From positions 124,001 through 188,000 of the forward strand of contig NZ_JADILK010000005.1 in the NCBI RefSeq assembly GCF_017355165.1: a DNA stretch of 64,000 nt, in the 5' to 3' direction. A model generated the notes under the pieces. It worked only from the letters and a program-made list of their open reading frames with translations. It made no database searches and was not told where the DNA came from. Positions 27,765 through 37,498 of the stretch are shown in pieces. The stretch's first letter is position 1; each line of letters opens with the position of its first letter. The position numbers and the translations under genes are program-made. The DNA is from Bacillus sp. SD075. Lineage in GTDB: Bacteria > Bacillota > Bacilli > Bacillales > DSM-1321.

Positions 27765-30700
27765 TTAACCAGCAAAATAAAAGGACGTTCGACTTCCTTT
27801 TTGTGTCGAAATGACTTGAAGCTGGGCATCAATTCTTTCTTTTAATTCCGGTACATGGGAAATGATCCCGACCAATCTCCCGGTGCTTTGTATATCCATT
27901 AATGCTTCTATCGCATGATCAAGAGATTCAGGATCGAGTGTACCGAAACCTTCATCTATGAACATCGTTTCAAGTGAAATTCCGCCAGCATTCTGCTGGA
28001 CAACATCCGCAAGGCCCAAGGCAAGTGCAAGGGATGCCTTAAAGCTCTCGCCTCCCGAAAGTGTTTTGACATGCCTCTCATGCCCTGTATATTGGTCATA
28101 CACAGATAACTCAAGACCGCTCTGGATATTCCTGCGTGTAGGATCAAGCTTTCGCAACAGCTGATATCTGCCGCTTGTCATTTTCAGCAGCCTTGAATTG
28201 GCTTCTTTTAGGATATCATCTAAAAAGGCTGCCAGTACATAACGTTCAAAAGTTATTTTGAACGAGTTTTGACCTTTGGAAATCTCAGACAGATGACCTA
28301 CGATACTATACCTTTCATCCAAACTTTTTTGATCTTCCCTGATTTGCGCCAATTTCCTTTCGATTTCTTCGTTAGTCCGTTTTTCAGCCTTCAACTCATT
28401 CTGATTTTGGCGTAACGACTCCAATTCTTCATCTATGAAATCGAAAGTCTTTTTCAATCCTTCAAAATCCGGTTTGGTCACATCTTTTAATTTCATTTCC
28501 AAATCATGAAACAGGCTTAAAACACTTTGCCATTTTTGATTATACTGCTGAACTTGGTCTTCCAAATTTCCAAGAGCCGCTTCCGATTTTTTTGCTGCCG
28601 TATATTCTTTATAATTGGAAAAGCCTTGATTGGTCATATCTGTAATAAACTTTTCCCGCTCCTCTTTCAATTCTTCATTTAAAGCCTCTAAATTTCCACT
28701 TAACGATTCTTTTTTTGCATTGATGGCCGCTTCTCTTTCCTTCACCGATTGAAGGGTTTTTTGTGCATCTTCAAAGGCCAATTGTAAGCGTTTCTGTGTT
28801 TTTACAGCCATTTGGTAAGCTGCATTATATTCTTCCTCTGTCCGTATTCCGTCTGGCAAGGAATCGGTTAATCCTGTTAGTTTTGTAAAGTTTTCTATAT
28901 ACCTGGTTTTCCCTTGGTCCTCTTTCCTTTCTAAGGAGACCAGATTATCCTTAAGCTGGGATGCTTTCTCTTTTAAATCCACCAACCTTTTTTCCAGATC
29001 ATTGGATACAGATTTTTTCCGTATTAATTCTTTTAGCTGCTCTTGCAGCCCTTTTCCTTTTTGTACAAACTGTAGCAAATGCTCATCAATATCTTCACAC
29101 CTAAACTCCGGCATGTCATTTTGTAAGTCACTAAGCTTTTCTTGTGAAGACACTAGCAGTGCATCATATTTGGATTTCACTTGATAATATTCACTTTCAG
29201 CTTGGCCTTTTAGTTCTTCTGCAGTTTTCAGCTTGTTTTCTTGTTCTTTCAGTTCCAAATCTGTCGGCATATGCTCATGCATTTGCGCTGGTTTTGGATG
29301 ACTTTGCGAACCGCACACTGGACAGTTTTCTCCGGAGTGCAGCATGGAAGCAAGCATGCCCGCTTGGCCTGATCTCCAGTTTCGGTTCAGGTTTTCCAGT
29401 TTTTCCTTGTCCTGAATTTGTACTTTTTGCAACGCCTGGAACCGATTATCCTTTTCATCCAGAACTCGTTTCGTATTCTGGATTTCATAAAGAACTTCTT
29501 GAAGCTTTTTAATTTTCGATAACGATTGATTATTTCTTTCTGCTTCAATTTCCTGATCACGATAGAGGACAGCCGCTTTTTCCGCTTCTGTTTTTTCTTG
29601 AGCAACTTTCTCTGCTTCCGCTTCTATCGACAGATGTTCCGAAACAGTTTTTTCACGAAGCCGTTTACTAGTTTGCCACTCTTTTTCATCTAAAGTAACT
29701 TGTGCTTTTAAGCTTGCGAAAGTCATGACAGCTTCTTTTACCTGCTCAAGCTGATGAACAGTCCGGACTGCCTGCACTCTTTGATTTTCCTTCAACTTTT
29801 CCTTATCATAGGAATCCTGCTTCTCAATGCGCTCAGTCCGTAGCTTCTCGGACTGAGTGCTTAACTTTTGAAGTTCGGCATTCGCATCTTGTACTTGTTT
29901 GCCGATTCGCAAATAGTATTGTTCCTGCTTTTCAAGCGAGGCCGCTTTGTGTGCCATTTTTATATGGACTTTCACTAGCTCCATTTCTGGCAGCTTTGCT
30001 TCAAGGGCCTCCTTTTCTTCGCGCAGTTTTTCTTTTTCCGAAAATCGATTTAATAAATCGACAGCTTTTGAAAGTTCTTGGTTTACTTGATCACGAGCTT
30101 TCTGCTTATCCTGTATCTGTTTATTTATATCCTCATTTTTTTCTGCCGCTTGCAAAATGACTTTTTGTAACATTGGTAAAACCTGCTGTTCATTAGGTTC
30201 TTCCCTTTGTAACTGTACCTGCAATTCTTCATGGTTGCCAGGCTGGATGCCTTTCATTAATTCAATTCGCCGCTGAGCACTTTTTTCACTTTTCTTTCTT
30301 AGGATGGAGGCCTCTTCTTTTAATTTTTCTTCTATTCGCTTATAAAGTTCAGTATGAAATAATTTCTGGAGAATCTGTTCTTTATCCTTGCTGTCGGAAG
30401 TTAACAGTTTTCGGAATTCATTCTGTGGAATCATCAGGATTTGCCGAAATTGATTCGCATCAAGTCCAATGAGTACTTTGATTTTTTCTTCAACTTCTCG
30501 TACATTTGCACCCAGCAATTTTTCACCGTCTGCCAATAGCTCATATAATTCAGCCTTTGCTCCAACTGTTGTTGTTCCTTCACCTGATTTTTTCCTGCGT
30601 TCCTGCTGCGGCGATCGGGTCACCAAATACGTTTTTCCACGTAGGGTAAATTGTAACGAGACTTCCGTCAACATATCATCTTCGGCAAACTGACTTCGCA

Positions 30701-30896
30701 AATCTTGCCCGCTTCGATCTTCACCGCTTGCTTTTCCATATATCGCAAAACTAATCCCATCAAAAATCGTAGTTTTCCCTGCTCCTGTCTTTCCAGAAAT
30801 GACAAACATGGTCCGTTCTCCAAGGGAATTAAAGTCAATGGTTTCCCTTCCTGCATATGGCCCAAATGCCTGCATCGTTAAAATATCCGGTCTCAT
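27765..30896 (-). CDS. sbcC: SbcC exonuclease subunit (Rad50-like ATPase)
   Basis: A 1043-residue SMC-like ATPase. Walker A GKTGAGKTT is at residues 35-43, long coiled coils flank a zinc-hook CPVC near residue 525, and the signature LSGGESFKASLAL (near residue 943) and Walker B (TMFIDEGFGTLD) are at the C-terminus. With SbcD it forms the nuclease that opens hairpins and processes blocked DNA ends. The start overlaps the sbcD stop by four bases, so the two are translationally coupled. B. subtilis SbcC is somewhat longer (about 1130 residues); the difference lies in the coiled coil. Confidence 0.95.
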   Translation of the reverse strand: MRPDILTMQAFGPYAGRETIDFNSLGERTMFVISGKTGAGKTTIFDGISFAIYGKASGEDRSGQDLRSQFAEDDMLTEVSLQFTLRGKTYLVTRSPQQERRKKSGEGTTTVGAKAELYELLADGEKLLGANVREVEEKIKVLIGLDANQFRQILMIPQNEFRKLLTSDSKDKEQILQKLFHTELYKRIEEKLKEEASILRKKSEKSAQRRIELMKGIQPGNHEELQVQLQREEPNEQQVLPMLQKVILQAAEKNEDINKQIQDKQKARDQVNQELSKAVDLLNRFSEKEKLREEKEALEAKLPEMELVKVHIKMAHKAASLEKQEQYYLRIGKQVQDANAELQKLSTQSEKLRTERIEKQDSYDKEKLKENQRVQAVRTVHQLEQVKEAVMTFASLKAQVTLDEKEWQTSKRLREKTVSEHLSIEAEAEKVAQEKTEAEKAAVLYRDQEIEAERNNQSLSKIKKLQEVLYEIQNTKRVLDEKDNRFQALQKVQIQDKEKLENLNRNWRSGQAGMLASMLHSGENCPVCGSQSHPKPAQMHEHMPTDLELKEQENKLKTAEELKGQAESEYYQVKSKYDALLVSSQEKLSDLQNDMPEFRCEDIDEHLLQFVQKGKGLQEQLKELIRKKSVSNDLEKRLVDLKEKASQLKDNLVSLERKEDQGKTRYIENFTKLTGLTDSLPDGIRTEEEYNAAYQMAVKTQKRLQLAFEDAQKTLQSVKEREAAINAKKESLSGNLEALNEELKEEREKFITDMTNQGFSNYKEYTAAKKSEAALGNLEDQVQQYNQKWQSVLSLFHDLEMKLKDVTKPDFEGLKKTFDFIDEELESLRQNQNELKAEKRTNEEIERKLAQIREDQKSLDERYSIVGHLSEISKGQNSFKITFERYVLAAFLDDILKEANSRLLKMTSGRYQLLRKLDPTRRNIQSGLELSVYDQYTGHERHVKTLSGGESFKASLALALGLADVVQQNAGGISLETMFIDEGFGTLDPESLDHAIEALMDIQSTGRLVGIISHVPELKERIDAQLQVISTQKGSRTSFYFAG

Positions 30897-32038
30897 TTCG
30901 AAGCCTCCTCTTTCTTAACAGCCTCAATTACCGAAACCATCAAATCCTGCTTTTGAAGATCAAAGTCCCGATCTGTCATTTCTTGATAAAACGTTTCAAA
31001 TAGGTCCAATTCTGATTTCCGTTCATCTTTTACAGAAGAGAAGGATTTTTTCCTTCTAAGGTCGGTCAAATCCCATTTTCGCTCTAGATGCAGTACGTTC
31101 GGATAAATCTGGCGTAGACGGTTAATCGGATCGATCAGTGCCCCCTCATCAGTTAGCGTTATTTTTAAATAGTCATCCCTTTTTTGCGATTGATAGAAAA
31201 CGGGGTCGAGTAACTCTTCCATATCTCCGGATATTTCCCTCATATCGAACTTGGGTGCCAAAGAACGATAGCGTATATTAAAGCTTCCATCTTCTTGCAT
31301 ATCGACGATGGAAAGCGATTTATTCTGCTTAGCCTCAGAAAAAGAATATTTTAATAGTGATCCAGAGTAAAACACCTTTGGATGACGTATCGCGTCTGGA
31401 CTATGTAAATGCCCAAGTGCCGTATAATCGAACGCATCGAATAAGTCGGATGAAACACAGCCCGAACCACCTACCGACAAGACCCTTTCCGAATCGCTCG
31501 TTTTCCCGCCTAATACAAAAGCATGTCCTACGAAGACATTCGGCTCATCCTTGTTGAAATTTTCGGCAATCGTTCCTGTTATCCGCTTCATAGCTGCTTG
31601 ATGTGAATGGATACTATCATCTTCAAAAAGATGGCGGACCGTCCCAGGTTCTGCATATGGTACACAATAAAAGTTCACGCCTTTAATGCGAACCGGCTCA
31701 CATGCTTTTGTCAATTTCCCATGAATGTATAACTGACTATGACGATACCATGATGAACCGAATGCAAGCCTCTCCGCAGAATCATGGTTTCCCGATATCG
31801 CTACGATCGGTGTATTCATTTTCACATTAATCGTATAAAGAATCTCATCAAGAAGCTCTACCGCTTCAGTAGGCGGAACGGAACGGTCATATAGGTCACC
31901 GGCAATCACAACAGCATCCGGTTTTTCCTCTTCGACAATTTCTATGAATTGCAAGAGCGCATGCCTTTGGTCATCTGTCATATGTACCCCGTGAACGATT
32001 TTCCCTAAATGCCAATCAGCCGTATGGATAAATTTCAT
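30893..32038 (-). CDS. sbcD: SbcD exonuclease subunit (Mre11-like nuclease)
   Basis: A 381-residue metallophosphoesterase with the Mn-binding motifs TADWHLGK (residues 6-13), GDLYDR (about 47), GNHDS (about 83), VGHAFV and GHLHSP. It is the catalytic partner of SbcC in double-strand-end processing. Length is normal. In B. subtilis sbcDC lies in another chromosomal region (near addAB), whereas here it sits between yneK and cotM, a rearrangement of the neighbourhood. Confidence 0.95.
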   Translation of the reverse strand: MKFIHTADWHLGKIVHGVHMTDDQRHALLQFIEIVEEEKPDAVVIAGDLYDRSVPPTEAVELLDEILYTINVKMNTPIVAISGNHDSAERLAFGSSWYRHSQLYIHGKLTKACEPVRIKGVNFYCVPYAEPGTVRHLFEDDSIHSHQAAMKRITGTIAENFNKDEPNVFVGHAFVLGGKTSDSERVLSVGGSGCVSSDLFDAFDYTALGHLHSPDAIRHPKVFYSGSLLKYSFSEAKQNKSLSIVDMQEDGSFNIRYRSLAPKFDMREISGDMEELLDPVFYQSQKRDDYLKITLTDEGALIDPINRLRQIYPNVLHLERKWDLTDLRRKKSFSSVKDERKSELDLFETFYQEMTDRDFDLQKQDLMVSVIEAVKKEEASK

Positions 32039-32165
32039 AGTTTCACTCCGTCCTCATTTTTCTTCCTATTATTATATCAAAAATTTAACGAATAGCATGG
32101 TTTGGGTACAAATGTTCTAATTTTTACCACACTGCCCCATTCTTTTGAATTATTCAGAATAAAAA

Positions 32166-32195
32166 AGCAAACTCCAAAAGAGTCTGCCTTTTTCA
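32166..32195 (-). terminator. Terminator after yneK
   Basis: On the minus strand GCAGACTC/GAGTTTGC with a TTTTG loop is followed by six T, directly after the yneK stop at 32199. Confidence 0.75.
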
Positions 32196-32198
32196 TCA

Positions 32199-32627
32199 TT
32201 AGCTGAATAGGTGTTCATATGGACCCATATTCACCTTTCTCTCAGCTAATTTTTTTTGTAAAAATTTATGGTCACGTTTTGGTGTAGCAATGATATAACC
32301 GCGTATCACTAAATCTTCCGTAATATCTCCCGCTTTTTCCTTTAACGCCAACTCACCGATTTTCCCCGCGATTTTATGACGTGCAACATCACGAAAAAGT
32401 TCTGGCACAGGGCTCACTAAATCTTCTAGTAATTCCTTTTGCTGTTTTGACCATAAGTGCTTTGTTTGTTCCAAATAGTATTCTTCCCAATCCATATCGG
32501 ATTTCCCATCTTCTTTGGGGAACCTTTTCAGGAACTTGCGAAACATGAAAAATCCACCTATGCTCATCAATATTATTAAAAGGGCTACCCAAAATAGAAT
32601 AAACCATAAAAACCATCCACTAAGCAA
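32199..32627 (-). CDS. yneK: YneK-like membrane protein (DUF2621)
   Basis: A 142-residue protein with one N-terminal transmembrane segment (about residues 5-28) followed by a soluble helical domain (DMDWEEYYLEQTKHLWSKQQ...). It matches the DUF2621 family of spore formers (B. subtilis YneK). The gene keeps its place in the ccdA-yneI-yneJ-yneK-cotM neighbourhood. Function unknown. Confidence 0.8.
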   Translation of the reverse strand: MLSGWFLWFILFWVALLIILMSIGGFFMFRKFLKRFPKEDGKSDMDWEEYYLEQTKHLWSKQQKELLEDLVSPVPELFRDVARHKIAGKIGELALKEKAGDITEDLVIRGYIIATPKRDHKFLQKKLAERKVNMGPYEHLFS

Positions 32628-32707
32628 AGTACCACCTCATATGTATAGAATGATCGTCACTATTATTATAGACAGTAACCCATATCTTTACAAGACTGGC
32701 AATGCAA

Positions 32708-33013
32708 TCATTCCTGACCGTTCATTTCCAGCAAGACGAGCGAAAAATCCCCCACCGCATTTTCTTCATATAGATTTGTGACCGAAGTTGCATAGTTAAA
32801 AATCTCTGCTCGAAACTCCTCGTTTGACTGTGGTATCTTTAAATCAAATACCATTTGATAAAGCAGTGTTGTAATATCATGATATTCACTATGTGTAACC
32901 TTGAAATTAAAACTGACTTTTCTGACTTCCTTACCTTCAGAATCCTTTACGGTTTCAGAATGAAAATCAGTAACATGCAGTGGAACATCATTTAATATGA
33001 CCTCATCTACCAT
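32708..33013 (-). CDS. DUF3219 (YkvR-like) protein
   Basis: A 101-residue small soluble protein beginning MVDEVILNDVPLHVTDF and ending in a beta-rich segment (DFSLVLLEMN). I recognise it as a DUF3219 protein, like B. subtilis YkvR. No catalytic motif is visible. It is a single gene between yneK and the thiosulfate-uptake pair. Confidence 0.65.
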   Translation of the reverse strand: MVDEVILNDVPLHVTDFHSETVKDSEGKEVRKVSFNFKVTHSEYHDITTLLYQMVFDLKIPQSNEEFRAEIFNYATSVTNLYEENAVGDFSLVLLEMNGQE

Positions 33014-33095
33014 TTATCATCGACTCCTTTACTATGGTTAAAGTCATGTTATCACTAGAGGCTTTCAACGCCAATAATTCAGCCTTGAAAAATAA

Positions 33096-33130
33096 AAAAA
33101 ACGTGCACAGGAAACCCGAGCACGTTTTCT
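33096..33130 (-). terminator. Terminator of the thiosulfate-uptake operon
   Basis: AACGTGC/GCACGTT stem with a 13-nt loop followed by eight T on the minus strand, ten bases after the tusA-like stop. Confidence 0.75.
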
Positions 33131-33139
33131 TCAAATCAT

Positions 33140-33367
33140 TTAATTCCCTTTTTTTACAATAATACGCCATTTAGCGTCATCGATTTGTTCAAACTCCGTG
33201 ATTTCATGACCTTCAGTAGCGGCCCAACGCGGAATGCTCTCCGTCGCTTGTGTGCAATCGAAATTAATGATCAATTCCTCTCCTTTTGCCATATCCACTA
33301 TCGCTTCTTTTGCTTCCACTAAAGGAAATGGACATACCATTCCAGTCGTTTCCAATACTTTCGCCAT
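33140..33367 (-). CDS. TusA-family sulfurtransferase (YeeD/TsuB-like)
   Basis: A 75-residue TusA-fold protein with the active-site motif CPFPLVEAKEAI (Cys at about residue 12), which carries sulfur as a persulfide. It follows the YeeE/YedE transporter gene by 41 bases. This gene pair is known from E. coli YeeE-YeeD (TsuA-TsuB), where the transporter brings in thiosulfate and the small protein handles the sulfur. Likely cytoplasmic. Confidence 0.85.
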   Translation of the reverse strand: MAKVLETTGMVCPFPLVEAKEAIVDMAKGEELIINFDCTQATESIPRWAATEGHEITEFEQIDDAKWRIIVKKGN

Positions 33368-33407
33368 TTATATTCCACTCCTTGATTAAAAATTTTCGCC
33401 TCGAATC

Positions 33408-34463
33408 TTAAGACGCTTTGGATATAGCCGCTGCCTGCTTTTGCTTACGGATAATCGTGAAATAAGTCGCTACCCATGTACCTAGTAGGAAAAAGACAAT
33501 CGCGATCCAACCCTGCCAAGCAAATAACGCCGAGTTCACCAGACCATTGCCGATTGTGCATCCTCCGGCAACACTTGCACCGAATCCCATGATTACACCG
33601 CCAATAGCATTGTTACGTAATGTTTTTATATCAGGCAAGCGCCAACGGAATTCCCCGCTCCCTTTGGCAGCAATGAAAGCCCCGAGGAAAATACCCAATA
33701 CTAAAAACGTACCCCAATCGATTAACGCATCATCGCCTGTTATAAGGAAAGTTAGAATGTTCGCAGAAGGCGCTGTGATTCCAAGTCCGAACATCCTGCC
33801 TGTCATTGCACTTAGCGGCCAAGCAATGATTGCTATCAGGCCAACCAATAATGCTGTAACAAAGGGATGCCACCGTTTTTCGAATAATATGTGGGCCAAT
33901 CCCGTTTTTTTCTGTTTGATTTTAAAGATTGGTAGTTTAGGTTTTCTCAATTCGCGAATCACCATGATGCCAACCAAAAGTGTCACAATAATTACAAGGA
34001 CCCATGGCGAAACATTCAATGTTTCATGAATGTACGTATCGCTTGTCCGATAGGACAGCAGATTATCCCCAGCCACTTTCCAAACACCATATTTCGTCAT
34101 TGCTGCCCCAAGCATATATCCAAAAAGGGCAACCCAACTGCCAATCATGCCCTCTCCGGCACGATACCATGTTCCAGTGGCGCAACCGCCTGCCAGAACC
34201 ATTCCAATACCAAAAATAAAGCCACCGACGATTGTTCCCAACCATGGAAAACCATCATTTCCAAACTGAATGACCCCTGTATCCTTCAATGCATAAACAC
34301 CAATACTTTGTATCGCTATAACAACGAATGTAGCTAAGAACATCCGTCCATCGTTAGCTAAAATCAAATCTCGATATGCACCAACAACACAGAAACGGCC
34401 TCTTTGAAGCACAAATCCAAGCAGTAAACCACAAATAATCCCGAACACAATCATTTGTAACAT
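33408..34463 (-). CDS. YeeE/YedE-family thiosulfate/sulfur transporter
   Basis: A 351-residue protein with about nine to ten membrane segments. It has conserved cysteine-glycine motifs for sulfur relay: RGRFCVVGAYRD near the N-terminus, AGGCATGTWYRAGEG in the middle and AGGCTIGNGLV near the C-terminus. This three-Cys pattern matches TsuA (YeeE), a thiosulfate importer. It is the first gene of a two-gene operon with the TusA-like protein. Confidence 0.85.
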   Translation of the reverse strand: MLQMIVFGIICGLLLGFVLQRGRFCVVGAYRDLILANDGRMFLATFVVIAIQSIGVYALKDTGVIQFGNDGFPWLGTIVGGFIFGIGMVLAGGCATGTWYRAGEGMIGSWVALFGYMLGAAMTKYGVWKVAGDNLLSYRTSDTYIHETLNVSPWVLVIIVTLLVGIMVIRELRKPKLPIFKIKQKKTGLAHILFEKRWHPFVTALLVGLIAIIAWPLSAMTGRMFGLGITAPSANILTFLITGDDALIDWGTFLVLGIFLGAFIAAKGSGEFRWRLPDIKTLRNNAIGGVIMGFGASVAGGCTIGNGLVNSALFAWQGWIAIVFFLLGTWVATYFTIIRKQKQAAAISKAS

Positions 34464-34583
34464 GAACCGTTTCCCCCTTAAGTAAAATAATAATAATACT
34501 ACTAATATAGTATAATCCGGATGAAATTACTAGGTTTTCGGATTAATTTTTTTACCCTCATGAAAAGTTCCCATGCTAATGAA

Positions 34584-34623
34584 AAACCTGAGTCATTATG
34601 AATCGACTCAGGTTTTTTTTTAT
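34584..34623. terminator. Bidirectional terminator
   Basis: Stem AAACCTGAGTC/GACTCAGGTTT with a 10-nt loop and a T-run of eight or more on the plus side, five T on the minus side. It ends the ccdC transcript. Confidence 0.8.
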
Positions 34624-34655
34624 TGTCCCTATGATAAATCCTAAATACATGTATA

Positions 34656-35132
34656 TCACACCATGCTACTTCGGCCGAAACTGGCTGCTTTAACTTTCCT
34701 GTATTGGTAAAGCATGGCGATTCTCCACGGAACGATCATCGCAAAAGCAAGTAAGAAAAACATTCCGCTCAATACACCGATTTCAATCGTGCTTCCCAGC
34801 ATCAGTTTTGCCACCAGTCGAATCACCATGAGACCAATCAATATGAATATGAACGCTTTAGAGCGCAGAATGTAAATTTTTTCATCCCTAACTTCAAATT
34901 TAGATGTTTTAATCAATAAGATGGAAAATAACATCCCTGCAACAAGAGCCTCCAACAATTCGTATCGAGTCACCCTAAACATCGGGAAAATAAACATCAA
35001 CGCACCCGTACTCATAAACAGCGGCGGTAAGATGATTTTCTTTTCATTCACTGGTTTTTTCGTTTCCTTCATCCGTAATACGAAAACACCTATAGCCATC
35101 ACAATCGCTATACCTGTTGATATATATATCAT
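34656..35132 (-). CDS. ccdC: CcdC-like membrane protein (YneJ family, DUF1453)
   Basis: A 158-residue protein with four to five hydrophobic segments (for example MIYISTGIAIVMAIGVFVL and FIFILIGLMVIRLVAKLML). It matches B. subtilis CcdC/YneJ in length, topology and position two genes from ccdA. CcdC has been linked to cytochrome c assembly only by its location, and deletion has little effect in B. subtilis, so its function is open. Confidence 0.8.
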   Translation of the reverse strand: MIYISTGIAIVMAIGVFVLRMKETKKPVNEKKIILPPLFMSTGALMFIFPMFRVTRYELLEALVAGMLFSILLIKTSKFEVRDEKIYILRSKAFIFILIGLMVIRLVAKLMLGSTIEIGVLSGMFFLLAFAMIVPWRIAMLYQYRKVKAASFGRSSMV

Positions 35133-35214
35133 CTCTTAACCATCCCTTTAAACTAAAAATAGGTAAGTACCATTAAAAATTATGACTTCAATTTATAAAC
35201 AAAGTATATATTAC

Positions 35215-35500
35215 CTATTTGAGATAAACAAGAAGAGTGTTATTAATTAAGACCATTTTGATGTTATACAATACCCTGCCCTCGTCAAAAGGATTGAAGA
35301 TACAATCTTGCGCCCCGTTTTCTATTGCCTCGACAACCACTTTTTGCTGATCCAGGGCAAAGAACAATATAACCTTTGCAGCCTGAAATACCCTTCTTAA
35401 TTTTTTTGCGGCATCCTGCCCCCCGCTCATAATTGGAATGTTCATATCCATCGTTACAAGGTCAGGATTCAAATTGAAGCGTCATTATCATATACTCTAG
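35215..35500 (-). pseudogene. yneI: Decayed yneI (CheY-like response regulator)
   Basis: The frame from about 35472 encodes the second part of a receiver domain: DLVTMDMNIPIMSG with the phospho-acceptor Asp, then a region ending in PFDEGRVLYNIKMVL. The first 35-40 residues, with the acidic pocket that binds magnesium, are missing, and upstream sequence is out of frame. In B. subtilis the intact 120-residue YneI lies exactly here between ccdA and yneJ. I therefore read it as a pseudogene. The nearby AT-rich sequence shows no start signal. Confidence 0.7.
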
Positions 35501-35701
35501 CGTCAGCATAGGCGTCCTCCTCATTCAAACAAGAGCACGCATAAGCAATATAATGATTTTTATATATAATATTTTTCAGAATATATAACTTTAGACGCAG
35601 AATCAACAGGGATGACACGAGAAAGGAGGAAATGACACACCATAAGACCTAACAGCAGGTAATCCAAATAGAATATTATTGAAAAAATAGCTTATTATGG
35701 A

Positions 35702-36409
35702 CTAAAATCCCGTAAAGCCACCGAATAGTCTAGACAGGACTGCGATTATTTTGGTCATCCAATTAAAAAACAAAATCACACCCATTACTATCATTAAATA
35801 TCCGCCAACCTTCATGATGTATTGGCTGTACTTTTTAATCCATTTCAATTTTCCGACAAAGAAGGATAATATGAAAAAAGGTATGGCAAATCCTAAAATA
35901 TAGGCAGTCATATAGCTCATCGCAGCACTAGGATTAGTTGCCCCCAGTGATATGACAGCACCTAATAGCGGACCTGCACATGGGGTCCATCCAGCCGCAA
36001 AGGCAAGTCCGATAAGAATGGAACCTATATATCCGCTAGGTCGGTTCTTAAATTCAAAACGACTGTCTTTCATCAAAGATTTTGGCTGAAATATTCCAAC
36101 AATGAATAAGCCAAAAATGATAATCAGGATGGCACCGATTTGCCGGATTAATTCTTTGTAATTCGCGAAAAAAGCACCTAGGTATGTTGTGCTAAAGCCT
36201 ATTGCAATAAAAACCAGAGAAAACCCAAGAAGGAAGAATAAAGTATGCAGCATGCTTCTTCTTTGGAGCATGGCGTTCTCGGATTTGATTTCACCAACAC
36301 TCATACCAGTAATATAAGATAAAAAGGCCGGATATAGCGGTAAGCAGCATGGCGAAATAAAACTTAGAAATCCCGCCCCAAAAGCTAAAAACATATTAAT
36401 ATCATTCAA
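35702..36409 (-). CDS. ccdA: Thiol-disulfide carrier CcdA
   Basis: A 235-residue protein with six membrane segments of the DsbD/CcdA family. The two redox cysteines lie in [20 protein letters not shown] (segment 1) and [14 protein letters not shown] (segment 4). It moves reducing power from cytoplasmic thioredoxin to outside thiol partners for cytochrome c and spore synthesis. The gene keeps its conserved position near yneJ and ynzD. A thioredoxin gene lies 3.5 kb away in the accessory block. Confidence 0.95.
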   Translation of the reverse strand: MNDINMFLAFGAGFLSFISPCCLPLYPAFLSYITGMSVGEIKSENAMLQRRSMLHTLFFLLGFSLVFIAIGFSTTYLGAFFANYKELIRQIGAILIIIFGLFIVGIFQPKSLMKDSRFEFKNRPSGYIGSILIGLAFAAGWTPCAGPLLGAVISLGATNPSAAMSYMTAYILGFAIPFFILSFFVGKLKWIKKYSQYIMKVGGYLMIVMGVILFFNWMTKIIAVLSRLFGGFTGF

Positions 36410-36654
36410 ATAAGCTCACTCCTATGTATGTCAACCTATAAACATTGTAACAAATAAGATAAAAAAATACATTTATGGAACTGTGAATATTTCATGACAA
36501 CCAATTGCTTATAACTGGATGGGGCGACGGATTAAGAGAACTTATTGAATTCATTAGTCCAAGCCGATATAATTGTTATATTCATACATATTTTACAACG
36601 AACGCATAAATTAAGGGTACCTTGAAAAAATGTTGGGGCCAGAAAGGAAATATA

Positions 36655-36828
36655 ATGGCTAAAAAGAATGAATTTCTCGAACAGATTGAATTAAAGAGAA
36701 ATGAACTTATCAAGATTGTCGCTAAAGATGGTTTAAACTCGCATGTTGCCGTTGAATATAGCCAGCAACTTGATCAATTATTAAATAAATATAATGAACT
36801 TTTTTATAAAACCGGTACAGATTTTTAA
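36655..36828 (+). CDS. ynzD: Spo0E-family aspartyl-phosphate phosphatase (YnzD-like)
   Basis: A 57-residue protein with the Spo0E signature YSQQLDQLLNKY, where the SQ-LD motif removes phosphate from Spo0A~P. The start at 36655 follows GAAAGGAAA and gives exactly the length of B. subtilis YnzD. It delays sporulation. In B. subtilis ynzD lies directly between yneF and ccdA; here 22 kb of acquired DNA separate it from yneF. Confidence 0.85.
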   Translation: MAKKNEFLEQIELKRNELIKIVAKDGLNSHVAVEYSQQLDQLLNKYNELFYKTGTDF

Positions 36829-36949
36829 CTCAGTTCATCTCCCATAGATAACCACATATTTTATTATATGAATTATTTTGCCGTCAATCTCTCCTTTTTA
36901 CATTCTTTCACAATTTGAATACATGGGCATGACCTTTGCTATATAAAAA

Positions 36950-36990
36950 AACAGGCAAGCGCTAAGTGCGATGCCTGTTTTCCTGTTTTT
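36950..36990 (+). terminator. Terminator after ynzD
   Basis: AACAGGCA/TGCCTGTT stem with internal GC pairing, followed by TTCCTGTTTTT on the plus strand. Confidence 0.65.
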
Positions 36991-37410
36991 TCATAAAATG
37001 ATGCATATGAATCATTTTGCCATATCAACATCGGATGTCGGTGCATTGTTTGCCACAACAGAACAATAGGATATCCAGCTAAGATAGGAAATCCCCAGAC
37101 ACTGTTCACAAGACTTCCTCCCCCATTGGCACCTGTTGTATGTTGTTAAATTCCATTTGCAGCACCCATTAATAAACACCTCATATGAAGATCTGTTTTC
37201 AGTACTTAATACAGCAGACAGTCCCAGATTCACCCGTATCCGAGAAAAAACGAATTTTGTGAATTTCGCGCATTTACTCGTGATCAGTATATTTAATTTT
37301 ATTTATAGGGCGCTACCAGAAAGTACAATTAAGGAATTATTTAAGAACAGCGGCTTAGCAAATACTAGTCCAGGTTCATTCAACAGGTCATTCAAATGAA
37401 AATGATAAAA
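36991..37410. other. Gene-free stretch at the left edge of the accessory block
   Basis: Short open frames occur on both strands (plus 37136-37399, minus 37012-37233), but neither has a ribosome binding site or a recognisable family. The minus strand looks like a degenerate small gene (segment LVNSVWGFPILAGYPIV) with an early stop. I make no gene call. Confidence 0.4.
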
Positions 37411-37417
37411 ATTAGGT

Positions 37418-37457
37418 TTGACAAATCGCTTAAACTATATTATCTTTAATTAAAGAT
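37418..37457 (+). promoter_or_regulatory. Promoter of the DoxX gene with overlapping palindrome
   Basis: -35 TTGACA (37418-37423), 17-base spacer, -10 TATCTT (37441-37446). The -10 overlaps the perfect 16-base palindrome ATCTTTAATTAAAGAT (37442-37457), so a bound repressor would exclude RNA polymerase. Confidence 0.7.
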
Positions 37458-37498
37458 TAATTAATTCGAGATAATACTTTTTATTTTTTTGGGCAATA

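Noticed and set aside
37136..37399. 87-codon plus-strand frame before the DoxX promoter
   Set aside because: No start signal and no recognised family; the region looks degenerate on both strands.
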